Assembly (NCBI RefSeq): GCF_019649055.1
Contig: NW_026570272.1
Span: 620,001-684,000 of the forward strand
Length of the DNA stretch: 64,000 nt
Reading direction: 5' to 3'
Origin: Paramacrobiotus metropolitanus
Taxonomy: Eukaryota; Tardigrada; Eutardigrada; Parachela; Macrobiotidae
The notes under the pieces are model-generated. The model ran no database searches and was not told where the DNA came from. It was given only the letters and a program-made list of their open reading frames with translations. The translations under genes and the position numbers were made by a program. Of this stretch, positions 1 to 11,260 are shown piece by piece; positions within the stretch are counted from its first letter, which is position 1, and each line of letters starts with the position of its first letter.

Positions 1-634
1 GAGCTGGACAGCCTCACTCTGTTTGAAAGTATCAGTCACATTAGCGGCCTTCGCTTTAAACGCCTCGTTAATCACCTTTCACACTATTCGACGGTCGTGT
101 ATAACCAACTTCACCGTATATGTTTTGGCGCTGTTTGTCGCTAATTGTATATACATGATTGGTGTCCCGTCGTGGCTGTTGTACGCCGAGTTCTACAACA
201 TCAATATTGGAATCTACGGCTGGTCGGTATGTATCTTCCTCAACTACTGCCAACGCATCATCAGCGTAGTACCGGTGTGGGCGCACGTCCAGATGGCCGT
301 CAACCGTTTAATAGCCATTCGTTATCCCGTTTTCTACCGCGCCCATCATACCAGAAAAGCCGCTGTGGCTATCTGCTTTGGCACTGTCGCATTTGTCCAT
401 GTTATCTCGTTGCCGGGATTTGTGTGCAGCATACCATATCGTTACCGTCCTATAACGCCCTACAACGGGGTGTGCGAAGACAATGTGCAGTTGTTTTACC
501 ATTGGATGCGCGCCGATAATATCGTGAATCGCATGCTGCCTTTATGCTTAATTGTCCGCATAATTTTCTGTAATAACTTTTTTGATAGTTATGGCGTCGG
601 CTGTTTCGCTGTCTCTCTAAAATTATTCATTTGA
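1..634 (+). pseudogene. Rhodopsin-like GPCR fragment (TM1 to TM5), cut by window edge
   Basis: The reading frame is open to the left edge, so the 5' end lies outside the window. It encodes TM1 (around ALNASLITF), TM2 (VYVLALFVANCIYMIGV), TM3 ending in NRLIAIRYP where most class A receptors have DRY, TM4, an ECL2 with a Cys (GVCEDN), and the start of TM5 (near NRMLPLCLIV). After about base 570 the similarity stops and the frame ends at 634 without ICL3, TM6 or TM7. It could be a truncated pseudogene or an exon whose continuation I cannot see; no clear donor was found. A related broken copy lies on the minus strand at 2761-3189. The NRL motif places it with the receptors at 22588 and 50874. Ligand unknown. 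Confidence 0.6.
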
Positions 635-2660
635 ATTTTCATGTGAGGTGTTTTAGAAATTTTTGTTGTTGGACTGGCTGACATGGACACTGGCTACAAC
701 GGAATTCATCAACAAATGATGTGACTTCTCACTTACTGCCGCATGCGATCAAGCTCGGATGCGTGTCCGCGGCACAACTCCAAGGATACTGTGCTGGCGT
801 CGTAGTCAGCGGTGCATCGGTCGATGCCGGAGAGTAATCGGTGGGAGGCTGACATAACAGGGTGACAGACACTAAAAGGAAAATGCAACCTTTATTCTTT
901 TCGTAGTCTTTGTATTATAGAATCTGCGTATGTTAGGAAAACAGAGCGGCTGGGAGATTGTTAGTGCGTTAGCAGTTGCAAGGTATATTCCATAAACCGC
1001 ACAAAGTACATTCCCTAATCATACTGCAGAAACGCTAGCAAATTACACAAAACATGATATTACTCCAAGCAAAATTTGATGGAAACACCTGATATCAGAA
1101 CAATCCAACTGACTAAAACTGGAAAAGACAACATTATAAGCAATCTCTGTCAGTTCGTCCGCAGTGCTAATATTAATTTGTTGTCTTAAGCCTGAGTTGA
1201 AAACGATCGTTGCTTGCAGACCCCTGCAGAAGAAAATTCGAGCTGGCTTCGTTAAAGTTGATATAATTGTGGCGTAGAGCGATGTTTACTATGGCGTATG
1301 TTTTCTGTGCGACTGTGCGTCCGTTGTCTTTTAGAGGTAATGCACTCTCATGGAAGTCGTGGCATGCAGTTCAAAGAAAATTGCAAGTATAACTGTCTGT
1401 TGCTCGTTTGCTTTTGTGAATGTTGGCAGTCAGCAGTATCACTTGAGAACAGCCGTGTACAGCAGCAGCCAAACAGTTTATTATATGGCATTTTTAACAA
1501 ACACAATGAGAGCAAACTCATTTTTTCTGCAGGTAGGTCGCTCGTACATCGTTCTGGTGGCTTGAAGAATTGCGAGTAGGGTAGAGTTAGTGAATTTACG
1601 GTTAGTAATACGGTTTATCATTTGGACAACAGTTGTGATTTAACGATAATCTGTGTTTCTGTGCGTGAGCGCTAGCTATTGCATATATCATAATCAATGC
1701 ATGTGCATGCTGATACTCGTATTAATGCGCTTTGAAAATTTTTTCAATATTTTCCTTAAGTGCTAACAGCGTAACACACACCGCCGCAGTATCTGCCATA
1801 ATTACTAGTGGCAAGCATTTTAGGCTCTTTGAGGAGTTTTATTGCACGGATACTTAAACGTTATTGAATATTATATTTTAGCATTTCAGAAACAAAGACA
1901 AGTGTATCTCAGCGTTTCTTCTCATCAAAACCTTTCGGAAAACCTCATGGGAAAAACCGATGTTTAGCGATGCTGAAAAACGTCGTGCGAATGATATACA
2001 CAAATAGGTGATTTGATTCATCATTACATGGATGAGATGCTTTTCGCTTACTAACGAAATTGTATTCTGTCCTTCTGTGACCCATCACTGCCACTTTATT
2101 GTATTTTATCGTTAGCAGTAAGTACTATTTTTAAATGATAAGAGAAACATCTTTCTTATTTGCCGCTATTCTGGCTGTTTTCGGCAGTCGCACCGTAAGG
2201 GGGAGAATGCAATACCCAGATTACAGGATCGCAGAGGATCTGCAGGCTAAAAAATGCATGACCGACAAAGTACCATTAGTTGGAAAGTGGAAACACGGAT
2301 ATGAAAGAACGTAAGGACAAAATACGTTATACTGACCGGAACGCAACAGACAATTACCGAAGCATAAGATGAGATGAGAAACTGCGCGGTTCTGGCCCGT
2401 TCTACAATTCTCGCCTGGGGCGATTTACAGTAGATGTCATGTGACTCTCGCAATCGTTACCCGGGAGTGCTTCCGTGTTATAAGCGACTGTTTAACGGCG
2501 TCTCCGGAGTCACAAATTGCCTCCTAAATCGGGTGTGTATCTGTATTTTTTAAGGAGATGTCGAACAAAAACGTATGCGTAGAGATAAACAACCAGACAC
2601 ATTGGGATTATTCGATTGATGACATTGTCCACTTAGCGCCAATGGTAAATTGCCGCGAGA
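635..2660. other. Non-coding stretch
   Basis: AT-rich DNA with only short chance frames. I see no domain, RNA gene or strong repeat here. Confidence 0.4.
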
Positions 2661-2666
2661 TTATCA

Positions 2667-2756
2667 GCGCATGATCCATATGCCAGCGTAATGGTGCGCA
2701 TGATCCACGCATGATCCATCCACGCATGATCCATCCACGCATGATCCATATGCCAG
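2667..2756 (+). repeat. 15-bp tandem repeat, unit GCATGATCCATCCAC
   Basis: Two exact units (2709-2723, 2724-2738) are flanked by partial units. Both ends carry GCATGATCCATATGCCAG, at 2669-2686 and 2739-2756. The array lies next to the 3' end of the GPCR pseudogene on the minus strand and looks like local slippage or duplication. Confidence 0.8.
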
Positions 2757-2760
2757 ATCA

Positions 2761-3189
2761 TTAACGCGGTTTTCCTGGTGTTATGTTTGCGGTAGAACAC
2801 TGGAAAGTGGGAAACGAAACGCCACCATCCGGTTGACGGCCATCTGAACGTGTGCCCATAACGGGATCACGCTGACCACTCGCAAGCAGTACGTATACAG
2901 TATGCACTTGATCCAGCCAAAAAAACCTAGAAATAGATGTATCGACGTCTGTGATCACAGACGTCCAACAGATCTGCGTATAACTGCCACGGCTGCACAC
3001 CGATCATATAGATGCAGTGACGGCAAAATATAACGCCAAGATAGAGACGGTAAAGTTGGTCATGTAGGACGGGTGGTCCACTGCGTGGAAAATAAGCAGG
3101 CCAGTGTTCAGGATACAGACAGCTTTGGTGATAGTAAGAGACCTTACCTGCCAGAGTGTCCATGTAACAGTGTAACCACGTGGAGTCAA
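2761..3189 (-). pseudogene. Frameshifted GPCR pseudogene related to the locus at 1-634
   Basis: Read on the minus strand, three frames in turn match the receptor at 1-634. The TM1/TM2 part (NTGLLIFHA, YMTNFTVSILAL) is in one frame from 3189, and CIYMIGVQPWQLYA continues in a second. The TM3 part, containing WAHVQMAVNRMVAFRF, lies in a third frame around 2815-2935. At least two frameshifts are therefore needed to follow the protein, and nothing after TM3 is recognisable. The conserved NRM repeats the NR motif of this family. It is a dead relative of the edge gene. Confidence 0.7.
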
Positions 3190-3648
3190 TAATGAGCTGA
3201 TTTTAAGCTGCTGGTGGGGTGGAGATTACCAGATTCTCCACGGATTCTGTTGTCAAGTTGCCTTCAAGATAACTGTTCATGAGCCGGCTTATGCTGCAAG
3301 GAGTTCGCAGCTTTAATATGTAATATTACGGATTACCACAAATGCTGCCTGTCCACCATAACTGTCCCTTTGAGAACTATCTGCTTACTTGGCCATCGTA
3401 AATTTGAACTGGGGCTACCAGAACATTCACAGTTTGCAAACTTCTTATAAGAATGTCATGGAAAACTGTTATTATGCGTGCACCTGTTTCCTCATATATT
3501 GTACAACACAACGTCGAGTTGTAAAACGATGCGGACAGAAAATGTCAAAAAACTGGACAGTACTAGAGTGCTTGTGAGAAAGCTGTATAGAGTGCGCACA
3601 TAATCAATATAGATGTTAGAATTTATGAGTGTAACCGTTACCAATGTC
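3190..3648. other. Non-coding stretch before the copia element
   Basis: No protein similarity or structured repeat recognised. Confidence 0.3.
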
Positions 3649-3826
3649 TGTTACTCATGTTGGCACCCAGCCCCTTTGTCATACACCGGCCTTAATGGCG
3701 AAGTTGTTACTCAGAAGTTTAGTCAATCTGACTGTTTTACTGAGTATATAAGATGCTACAATTACAATGTTAACGACACTTGAATTACTCTTCATTAAAG
3801 CAAACTACCAAAACCACCTTAATTGT
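3649..3826 (+). repeat. Possible 5' LTR of the copia element
   Basis: The stretch begins with TGTTAC, carries a TATA-like TATATAAG at 3745-3752, and ends next to TATCAGATTATGAG. That sequence resembles the TATCAGAGC-type primer-binding site of Ty1/copia elements, which pairs with part of initiator tRNA-Met. It directly precedes the gag frame. No matching 3' LTR was seen, so the limits are inferred. Confidence 0.35.
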
Positions 3827-3885
3827 ATCAGATTATGAGACTGCTTGTCTCTAAGCAGTGTTCAGTTTGTTTTATCATTGTTGCG

Positions 3886-4709
3886 TGGATACTACAATAG
3901 CGCAGTTGAAGAGTATAAAGGTCACCGAGTTAAACGACTCCAATTACTCGCGATGGAGGGTTCAAGTGGAGGACGTGTTGACTGGTGAGTCTTTGTGGTT
4001 CGTTGTGAAAGGGACACTAACGATGCCCCAGGATTCGGCAACGGATAAAGCAGCGCATGAGCACCACCTGAAGTGGATAGCTGCCGATGGAAAACCCAGA
4101 AGCATTTTGCGTGCCACTGTGGATGATACCACCTTCAGTCAGTGTCGGGACTGCAAGACGTCCGCTGAGATTCTGAAGAGGATCCAAGAGCTGAAAGAGC
4201 CGAAGACTGATAACGACTTGATTTCGGCGATGACCGAGATTTTCGAAGTCAAGTGGAAGGAGGTAGACGACGCAAATACATTCATGGCATCATTGTATGT
4301 TCTAGCGGCAAAGATAGACGCGTGCTGGAAGCCGGAAAAGGTTACCGACACCTGGTTGATCGGTAAGACGCTGGCCAGCTTGCCCAAACTGTACGCCTCG
4401 TTTGTGTCGTCGTGGAACATGATGGCCGGTCCTAATCCTGAGATGTCCAAGTTCCGGGAAAGGTTGCTCCTAGCGGAAAAGATGATGAAGGGACAGGGAG
4501 AAGGAAGCGGATCCAGTCCAGCTGGTGAGTCGCTGTACGCAAAAGGTAAGCGACTACCAACTGGAGCGAAAAAGAAATTCACCGGAAGTTGCCACAACTG
4601 CGGCAATGCGGGTCATAAGGAGGCAGATTGTTGGTCCAAGCCAAAAGGGAAACAGTCACCAACAAGCGACAGGACAAGTCCGGTCACGCCTACAAGAAAG
4701 AATCGATGA
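3886..4709 (+). CDS. Copia-type Gag polyprotein fragment with CCHC zinc knuckle
   Basis: The frame is open from at least 3858 (first in-frame ATG only at 4024). It encodes a copia-type gag domain beginning near VTELNDSNYSRWRVQVEDVL, where a Trp in a 'NY..W' setting is typical of the UBN2/Retrotran gag family. It runs through a helical capsid-like region to a basic tail with one zinc knuckle, CHNCGNAGHKEADCW (C-x2-C-x4-H-x4-C). Gag packages the RNA and forms particles. The stop at 4707-4709 overlaps the ATG of the protease frame (4706). The lack of an upstream ATG suggests either a lost start or non-AUG initiation. Frame intact, element dead. Confidence 0.75.
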
Positions 4710-5197
4710 TGGTGTCAGCCATGCATGCGACTGGAAGTGAGGATGTGATCATCGCCGATAGTGGGGCAAGTGACCATATCACGAATAAATACAACTGATT
4801 TAAAACTCTAGTTAAGCTAGATGTTCCCAAATCGTTCGTGGTTGAAAAAAGTCAGAGCATCAAGGCCACCCATATTGGCACGATTGACGTCGAAGTGTCC
4901 GTCGATGGGAAGCAGTGGCGCGAAGTGGATTGGAAGAATGTCTTCTATGCACCAGATGCATGCGACACTACGCTGCTGTCCACGGTGACCTTGGATCGAG
5001 AAGGGTTCGCATTTTCCCACGCTAAAGGCAAGATGACAATCAGCAAAGATGGCAAGCCGTTCCTGGGTGGAGTGCGAGGTGACCGTGCAACGTACCGACC
5101 TTTCATACGTGTGGTGCCGCCAAATGGAGGTGCGCTGAAGGCGCAGCCTGTGGGAATTTGGCACCAACGACTTGGACACGCCAGCGACGTGTCATAG
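4706..5197 (+). pseudogene. Copia aspartic protease and GAG-pre-integrase remnant
   Basis: The first 30 codons carry the catalytic DSGASDHIT motif of copia aspartic proteases and stop at a TGA (4796-4798). The same frame resumes without a shift: FKTLVKL, then KNVFYAP, and ends with the pre-integrase motif WHQRLGHAS. A single premature stop therefore divides the domain. The protease would mature Gag-Pol and the pre-integrase segment precedes integrase. Coding similarity breaks off near 5195. Confidence 0.7.
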
Positions 5198-5214
5198 TGA
5201 TGTGTGTCATATGG

Positions 5215-5514
5215 GCGCAGACTCCTGGGAAGGACCTCTTGATGTTCAAAGATGGAAGCAGCGGATACAGAATGGTCCATACACTACCAAGTAAGCACTC
5301 TGTGGCTAATGCATTCAAAGAACTCATTATCACAGGAGAAAGAGAAACTGGTAGAAAGGTGTTGTCGATGCGCACGGACAACGGGACTGAATACATCAAC
5401 CAGGATGTTGAAACGCTGTTTCAGAACAGAGGGATAAAGAACGAAAGAAGTCCGGCGTACGTGAAGCAAGCAAACGGCACGGCAGTTTTCGAGCAACGTA
5501 AGAGGATCCTCTGA
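5215..5514 (+). pseudogene. Copia integrase core fragment
   Basis: A different frame carries the middle of an rve integrase core: DLLMFKDGSSGYRMVHTLP, then the second catalytic Asp in MRTDNGTEYINQ, then a degenerate QANGTAVFEQ. The last is where PQQNG..ER with the catalytic Glu would be. The pre-integrase zinc-binding region and the first catalytic Asp region are missing, so about 60 residues have been deleted before it. The frame ends inside the palindrome at 5483-5530. Confidence 0.65.
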
Positions 5515-5530
5515 CGTTGCTCGAAAACTG
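5483..5530. repeat. 48-bp near-perfect palindrome at the copia break
   Basis: Arms of 17 bp (CAGTTTTCGAGCAACGT and its reverse complement) surround a 12-bp palindrome AGAGGATCCTCT, with one mismatched pair between them. The centre lies between 5506 and 5507. The left arm is integrase coding sequence, so the right arm looks like a snap-back copy of it. Confidence 0.9.
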
Positions 5531-7788
5531 GAAGTTCTCTGCCACAATCAACGTTCTCTCAGACATTTGAACATGAATATCAAATTGAATTGGTAACAGA
5601 TATCTCAAATTAATATGTTTATAACTACAAAATTTGAACTAGAAAAGAATTACTTCAAACAACGATTAAACATACCAGTGTGAGCGGAATGCGGCAGATT
5701 CCGACAGATAATTAAATTAATGTAGAACTAATACAATCCAGAATTAATGTTTTAATGTTTATTACGCTGAAATGCAGAGAACAGTTTTCCATACAACCGA
5801 TCTGCGATTCTCACAGCGCAGTAAGATGTGACGGGACAATCTTAAGCCATAGTAAATATACGCCTTTAGCTTTGTGGACAACGCAGTCAGCAACTTTCTC
5901 GCTGAACGTCGTGCGGCCCTTGGAAGGCTACATTCTACTCCCTCTCTGCCCAGTTTCCCCTGCCAGAAATAAGTTCTGGAACCTTCCCCTTTTTTTCAAC
6001 AATTTTTCTAGAGTTAAATGGTCTACGTTCTACAGTCTATACACATTTTTCTTACATGTCAGTGGTGTCACATATGGTGAATCTAGGGAAACAAGTCCAC
6101 CGTCACACACCACTTACCAAACTGGCTTGCATGGGCTAAGCTGAGTGGAATGTATAAGTACATTCAGCTGACCAGTTAGGCGGGGGCACCGCTACAAGTT
6201 CTTTTCCAATGGAAAATCGAAGCTGAAGCGAAAAGTGGAGCTACGCGCTTGTATATGCTACGACTGATCTCCGTCGTATACCACATATAGTTACGCTGGT
6301 CACGATTCGGCTATCGCCTGGAATCTGCCGCAAAACTAATTCATACAGATAAACAGATGTTTACCAAACTGTTCGCATGCTAACCTGTAAAACGGGAGTG
6401 CATAAAGTCAAATGCAGATTTGCTGATTATCCGGCTCAATGAATGAAACTAGCGGTTAAAAACTACGAATGAAACCAGCCACGATTTTTACGCATAAAGT
6501 TCATTTTTACACTTCATCTGATGGGCTGGCACTTAATTTTATAAAAATTCTTCTAAGTAGAATGGGGTTTTCAAACTAATAACATAAATAAAGGCGGGGG
6601 ATGTCAAAAATAAAGAATTTAGTTCTGCATTCAGCCCGGGTTCACCGATTGTCCAGCCAGGACGGTGCAGTTTAGTTATCATTGGTAGAATGGTGCGATT
6701 TTCTTCCCGTAGAAGTCCTGCAGCTGCATTCACAGTTTACATGAAATTTCGATTTCGTATATCCTGAATTTTTCGCACCTTATTATTATCAAGTTAGTGT
6801 CGTTTTGGAAGCAATGCCGAAAAGGTACAGCGATGTCGTCCAGGGCCAATTTAGTGTTGCATTGCTGGGTGATATGGTGGTATTGCCTGCTTGGAAAACC
6901 ATTTCGCCGCTAAACAGCGTAAGCGGTTGCAGAATGAGCAGCACGGCAAGAAAGTCACCCAGAGGTGCGACGCGAGTCACCCGTCGTCCAAGTCTGAAGG
7001 AAACTGCATAGTGATACCCGTATTTAATACGGTTTTTCCATTCAGTTTACTCTAAAGCAACCAATGATAATGACAGCCACACATGCATCGCCATAACTGT
7101 AATAGCTCATGATCAGGTCATAAAATTTCATTATTAATCGTAGATAGTAGAATAACAAGCAAACCAATTTTACAGTATAAAAACAAATAAAAATATTGTG
7201 GAAATATTGTGTAAATAAACTGATGGACGAATTTGACTAACTGGACACATTTTAAGCGCATAGTGGAAGTTGTCCGATAAGGTTCTCACTAAAAGTCCAC
7301 GGTGCGCAGCGGCAGTAGAAATCCCGGAATCAGGAAGTAATGTTACTGCCCCTGTATTTTTACAATCCTTACGAACTTGTTGTTTTTCGTGCGCTTAACG
7401 GTTTCGTTTAAGACTATGAATACCACTGTATACATTGAAACGTTCAGTAAAAAAGTTTGTAGTTATGCTCGTAATATGGGAGTGTTCATTTTCCCACTTT
7501 AAGCATAGGACTAATAAGTTATACGTCTTCGGCGGCACAAAAATGCACATTGTGCGGGTAGCCCTTTGGGCAGCAGTATGACAACATGAGGTTTTTTAAG
7601 TAGAAAATATCACCAATATTATCATGACTGATGGTCAACATACTGCTTTACCGTACCTAAGGAGACCTGTGTTACGAGTAATAACTGAACCTTGTCAAAG
7701 ATACGCGAAAAGCGCGCAACTCAATCAATGGCCATTGGCTTTCTTGGTCGATTGGCGTGCTTCTACGAAATTCGATGATTAGTTGTAC
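5531..7788. other. Non-coding stretch
   Basis: Short frames only, none with a recognisable domain. This is the 3' side of the minus-strand TRH-receptor-like gene. Confidence 0.35.
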
Positions 7789-10313
7789 TTATAGACTCAG
7801 TCCAGCAACAATTTTGTTATGAATGCTCATACTTTTGCAAGTGATAATCTGATAAAATGCTCTCCGGAACCTCGCACTCATAATGTTATACAAAACTGGA
7901 TTTATCGCCGAGTTGAGATAAATCAGTGTCTTGACGAACAAGGAGTACCATTCATTGATCCAGGGTGTGACAGCAAAGGTGTTGTACCATAACAGCCCAC
8001 GGAATGGCAGCCAGGCAATTGCAAATATTAATACGGTCGCAAAAAGCATTCGCACGACCTAGAAAGTGCCTTGTCAGTGTCACGTCTTTGCGGGTCATGT
8101 GTAAAAGGTCACCAGTGCTTGCTGATACGTTGTCGTTTTCAAATTTATGTAGCGAGCTGCGTACATGTTTACGCTTACCTGTATACGGGCTCTGATTCGC
8201 TTGCGTTGAGCTATTACTAATTCAATCCGACTAAAAACACAGATATAACCTTTGCCGTTAATTACAGCGCTGCCATAGGTGGACAAAATTGGCTTGCTGG
8301 GCTCTTGCTTATCATTATGCCGCATCGTTGACTCCCCTGAGAGTTTCCAGTCCTCCACCGTGTTAATCAAAACATTAATCGCCGTTTCACGTTTGCGCAA
8401 TGTCTCGTCGATCCTTACGTAGATTATTAGCGCTGCCAACAGCGGAGTGCAGTAAAATAACAACAAATCCGCTCCAAAAATTATTATGTAGTATCCTTGC
8501 GTTAAGCGAAAATCGCAGATCTCCCAGTCTATGTCTTCAATGGCTTTTGTTTTGGTGAGACCGAGCCAGGGTGAGCAGTAGACTGCGGTGGCGATCCATA
8601 AGCAGATGATGATCTTGCGCGTGCGCTCCACGGTGCACATTTTGCGGGCTAGCAATGGACGGCAAATGGCAAGGTAGCGCTCAAAGGTCATCATGGTCAT
8701 GCTGTAAAACAAATTCTCGTGAAGAAAATAGAGACGTGAGATTTATTTCACAATAACGTTAACAACGTCGACATACATGTGTGCAAGATTGCATTGTTAA
8801 TGGAAGGTAACTTGTAATATAAAATTCAAAGCAAGTGCTACATTTTTCGATTTAAATAAAAGAAAGATCAAATGCGTTTGAACAGCGAAGTTTTCCGGAA
8901 GGCAACGCGTTTAACTGCGGTCCGATTTCCGAATATGTGATAGACGTTGAAGTTCTGATGTCCACATTACCTGGCGACCCCGGCATTAATCCCGAAAAAA
9001 TTGAGGAAAACAAATACGGAACAGCCCACTTGGCCAAGAAACCACTGGTTTTGAAAATGGTAAGACACAATGGCTTCTGGAATGGCCGTCAAACAGACCA
9101 GTAGATCGGCATAGGCCATCGATACCTAAGAAATCCGTACAGCATTACCGACAGAATGGAAACGGAGAATTTTATTCATATTCAAAGAACATCTTACTTA
9201 TAAAAGAAATTTAATATTGTGCTGGCCACGTTTTTCACATCGAAGTTTCAAGGGAGAGAGTGTGATTGGACAGCCGACCATGGATATGCGGTTATTGCGT
9301 CGTCTTGAAAATGCATTCTTGCTGTTAACCTTACAGTTCTGGATGTCAGTATGTACCTGTTTTTAAATTTCTACACAAATCCGGTGATCTGTCTTAGGCG
9401 ATTGCATTAACATATAACTGTAATTTTTTGGTTCGACCATACTTGAAGTCCCTTCGGTGTTGTCTGCTCTTGTGTCGTAACAATAAAAATTATAAAAATC
9501 TACTCAAAGCAATAGAACAGGTCCTACAATCTGACAAAATGGCTGCAACTGCGATAAAAGAAAGCCGTTGGCAAGTGTGCACTTGCCAACGGCTTTCTTT
9601 TATCGCAGTTGCAGCGGTGCACACAGCGGTGCTTCTCAGACTCATAACTGTGACATACATTTTATAATTTTATTAAACCTTGATGTTCCAGTTTTCACTG
9701 CCAGTTATCAATGTTTAGCTGGCTACAACTGCTTTTTTCGTTTGCTTTGAAGAGGAACGATTTTTCTAATCTTTTGAAACATTTAGGAACCCCTTGTTAC
9801 ATGAACGTACCTGTCCAGTTTAAATCAGTAAAAGATTTTCCATATTATCACTTATCAAAAATGTTGAACAGCTCACCAAACAGGAACACAAATCTATATG
9901 CTTACCAAGTAGATATACATCGGCTGCTTGAGAAAAGCAGATCTATGTGCCACCGCGACAAGCAGCGAGTTACCAGACACTCCCAGTAAAAAAATGGCTG
10001 AATGCATCGTTGTTGCAGTAATGCGAAACGATAGTGTCAACTCATTAACTGGCTCCTCAAACGGAAACACATCCGCAGAAACATTAGAAAACATATCCAT
10101 GTTTTGGGCCATAAAATCCAACAAAAGCTTTTCGTCGACGTTCGTATTGTTAGCCAGCTGGTTGTAAATTCGTAAGAGGATGGCCAACTCATCTTCGGTG
10201 AATGTTGCACTCATTGGTAGTATGAGATTAGCCGGGTATACCGGCAGCAAACAAAGTACTATCAATAAACGACAACCGCCGCTACAATGCCATAATGCCG
10301 CTGAAAAGCTCAT
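7789..10313 (-). CDS. TRH-receptor-like GPCR, copy 1 (four exons, 451 aa)
   Basis: Exons on the minus strand: 10313-9906, 9125-8971, 8701-8179, 8058-7789. All introns are GT-AG (phases 0, 2, 0) and the exons sum to 452 codons including the stop. A signal peptide (about residues 1-28) is followed by TM1 (97-121, N115), TM2 with D143, C171 before TM3 and E-R-Y at 195-197. A long ICL3 follows, then TM6 with AWLP (377-380) and TM7 with NPVLY (415-419). The TM4 region (ERTRKIIICLWIATAVYCSPW), the TM6 region and LNSAINPVLYNIMS resemble vertebrate thyrotropin-releasing hormone receptors, whose protostome relatives bind EFLG-amide-type peptides. It should be a plasma-membrane peptide receptor; the ligand is inferred from family only. 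The sequence ends with basic AF..IITCK, which may be palmitoylated. A duplicate lies at 56231-61633. Confidence 0.85.
9126..9905 (-). other. Intron 1 of TRH-receptor-like copy 1
   Basis: The donor is GTAAGC right after Leu136 and the acceptor is TTTCTTAG before GTATCG. The intron carries the 74-bp palindrome described separately. Its donor-side sequence (about 9745-9905) aligns with the donor side of intron 1 in the second copy. Confidence 0.8.
9542..9615. repeat. 74-bp palindrome with 36-bp arms
   Basis: The left arm (9542-9577) is repeated in perfect inverse at 9580-9615, and only the two central bases (TG) are unpaired. It lies inside intron 1 of the TRH-receptor-like gene and could fold as a near-blunt hairpin in DNA or pre-mRNA. 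Confidence 0.95.
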
Positions 10314-11260
10314 GGTGTCAGTGAATTAGTGCTCTATCTTGCACTCTTGCAACTTGTATGAAAAAAACTGGCAAGCTGTACGAAGGAAACAGATACTGTA
10401 GATCAAGAAGCCGTTCTAGTTCGTGGGTCGGCGTACGTATAATCGCGGAAATGAGCAGTGTTTGGGATGCACGACGCAACAGACTAGGCATAAGACTGTA
10501 AATAAAACGAGCCCACCCGGAATGTAAGACAAAGACAGTGGCGTTTCGTGCTCCAACGGGCGCAGTATGCGCCAGTGTATCCAGTTCATTCATTGATTTT
10601 TTATGAAGTACCTACGCGTGTTCATCAAAGCATACCCGCCCGGTCGGATAAGACATTATAGTGCGCAATACAAATATTGCTCTTTTCTAAATGACTGACT
10701 AATGTGACTATACTACAGTCACATGTTTATGTTGGAGAGCCTGGACGCGTTAATCGGTATGGACGTACCATACCGATTAACCGATTAAGAGTATGTTTGA
10801 CGCGCATGGGGTCACAGAATGAGCATCTTTTACGCCTCCGATTACTGCCGAATCAGGCCCTAGGGGGTATAGTTTAAGAGCTGCATGTGAATTATCCTTC
10901 TTTTGACAGCATGGCATTGATGAGGCAGGTTAAACTGCGAGAAAAATATGTCTGTGTCGAATAGCATTTGCCGCAGTATCAACTGGGTACAGCATTTCTG
11001 GAACTGCGTACGGATGTTATTTACCTTCTTTAACAAAACGACCATGCAAGGCACAAAGCGTATCCTCATCCTGGGTACCTGAGCACGGTACCCCTTTTTA
11101 TTCTGTTGCAAAAAGTTACAGTATCTCCTTATGGACAGTATTACACCATACCGGCATATCAACCGGCCAAATTTACTCGTATCCATTGCTAGAAGTACCG
11201 AGTAGGTGTTGCATTTACTACGAAAACTGTCGTTTCGGCGTCGGGCGTCCCACAGTTATG
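10314..11260 (-). other. Upstream flank of TRH-receptor copy 1, shared with copy 2
   Basis: This flank matches 61634-62660 in patches: GAGAGCCTGGACGCGT, AACTGCGAGA, and GTGTTGCATTTAC near the far end. Where copy 2 has a TATA box (61820-61827), copy 1 has TGTAAATAAA (10498-10507). A 14-bp inverted repeat lies at 10749-10781. Confidence 0.6.
10749..10781. repeat. Hairpin, 14-bp arms, 5-base loop
   Basis: GTTAATCGGTATGG pairs perfectly with CCATACCGATTAAC around ACGTA. Copy 2 of the duplicated flank lacks the second arm. Confidence 0.85.

Larger units (their letters stand above)
3649..5530 (+). mobile_element. Truncated Ty1/copia retrotransposon (gag-protease-partial integrase)
   Basis: The order gag, aspartic protease, GAG-pre-integrase, integrase core is the copia order, in which integrase precedes reverse transcriptase. 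Reverse transcriptase and RNase H are absent. The coding part carries an early gag stop/overlap, an in-frame TGA after the protease motif at 4796-4798, a deletion and frame change near 5195-5215, and an abrupt end at a palindrome (5483-5530). It is a dead, 3'-truncated copy. Confidence 0.8.

Noticed and set aside
2667-2756. Short tandem repeats considered as a CRISPR array
   Set aside because: The units are contiguous with no unique spacers, and the context is eukaryotic.
4139-4606. 155-codon minus-strand frame inside copia gag
   Set aside because: Antisense shadow of the gag coding sequence, which has clear domain motifs.
7789-8712. Two separate receptor fragments (TM3-TM5 and TM6-TM7) treated as independent pseudogenes
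   Set aside because: Consensus splice sites join them in phase with two upstream exons into one full-length receptor.
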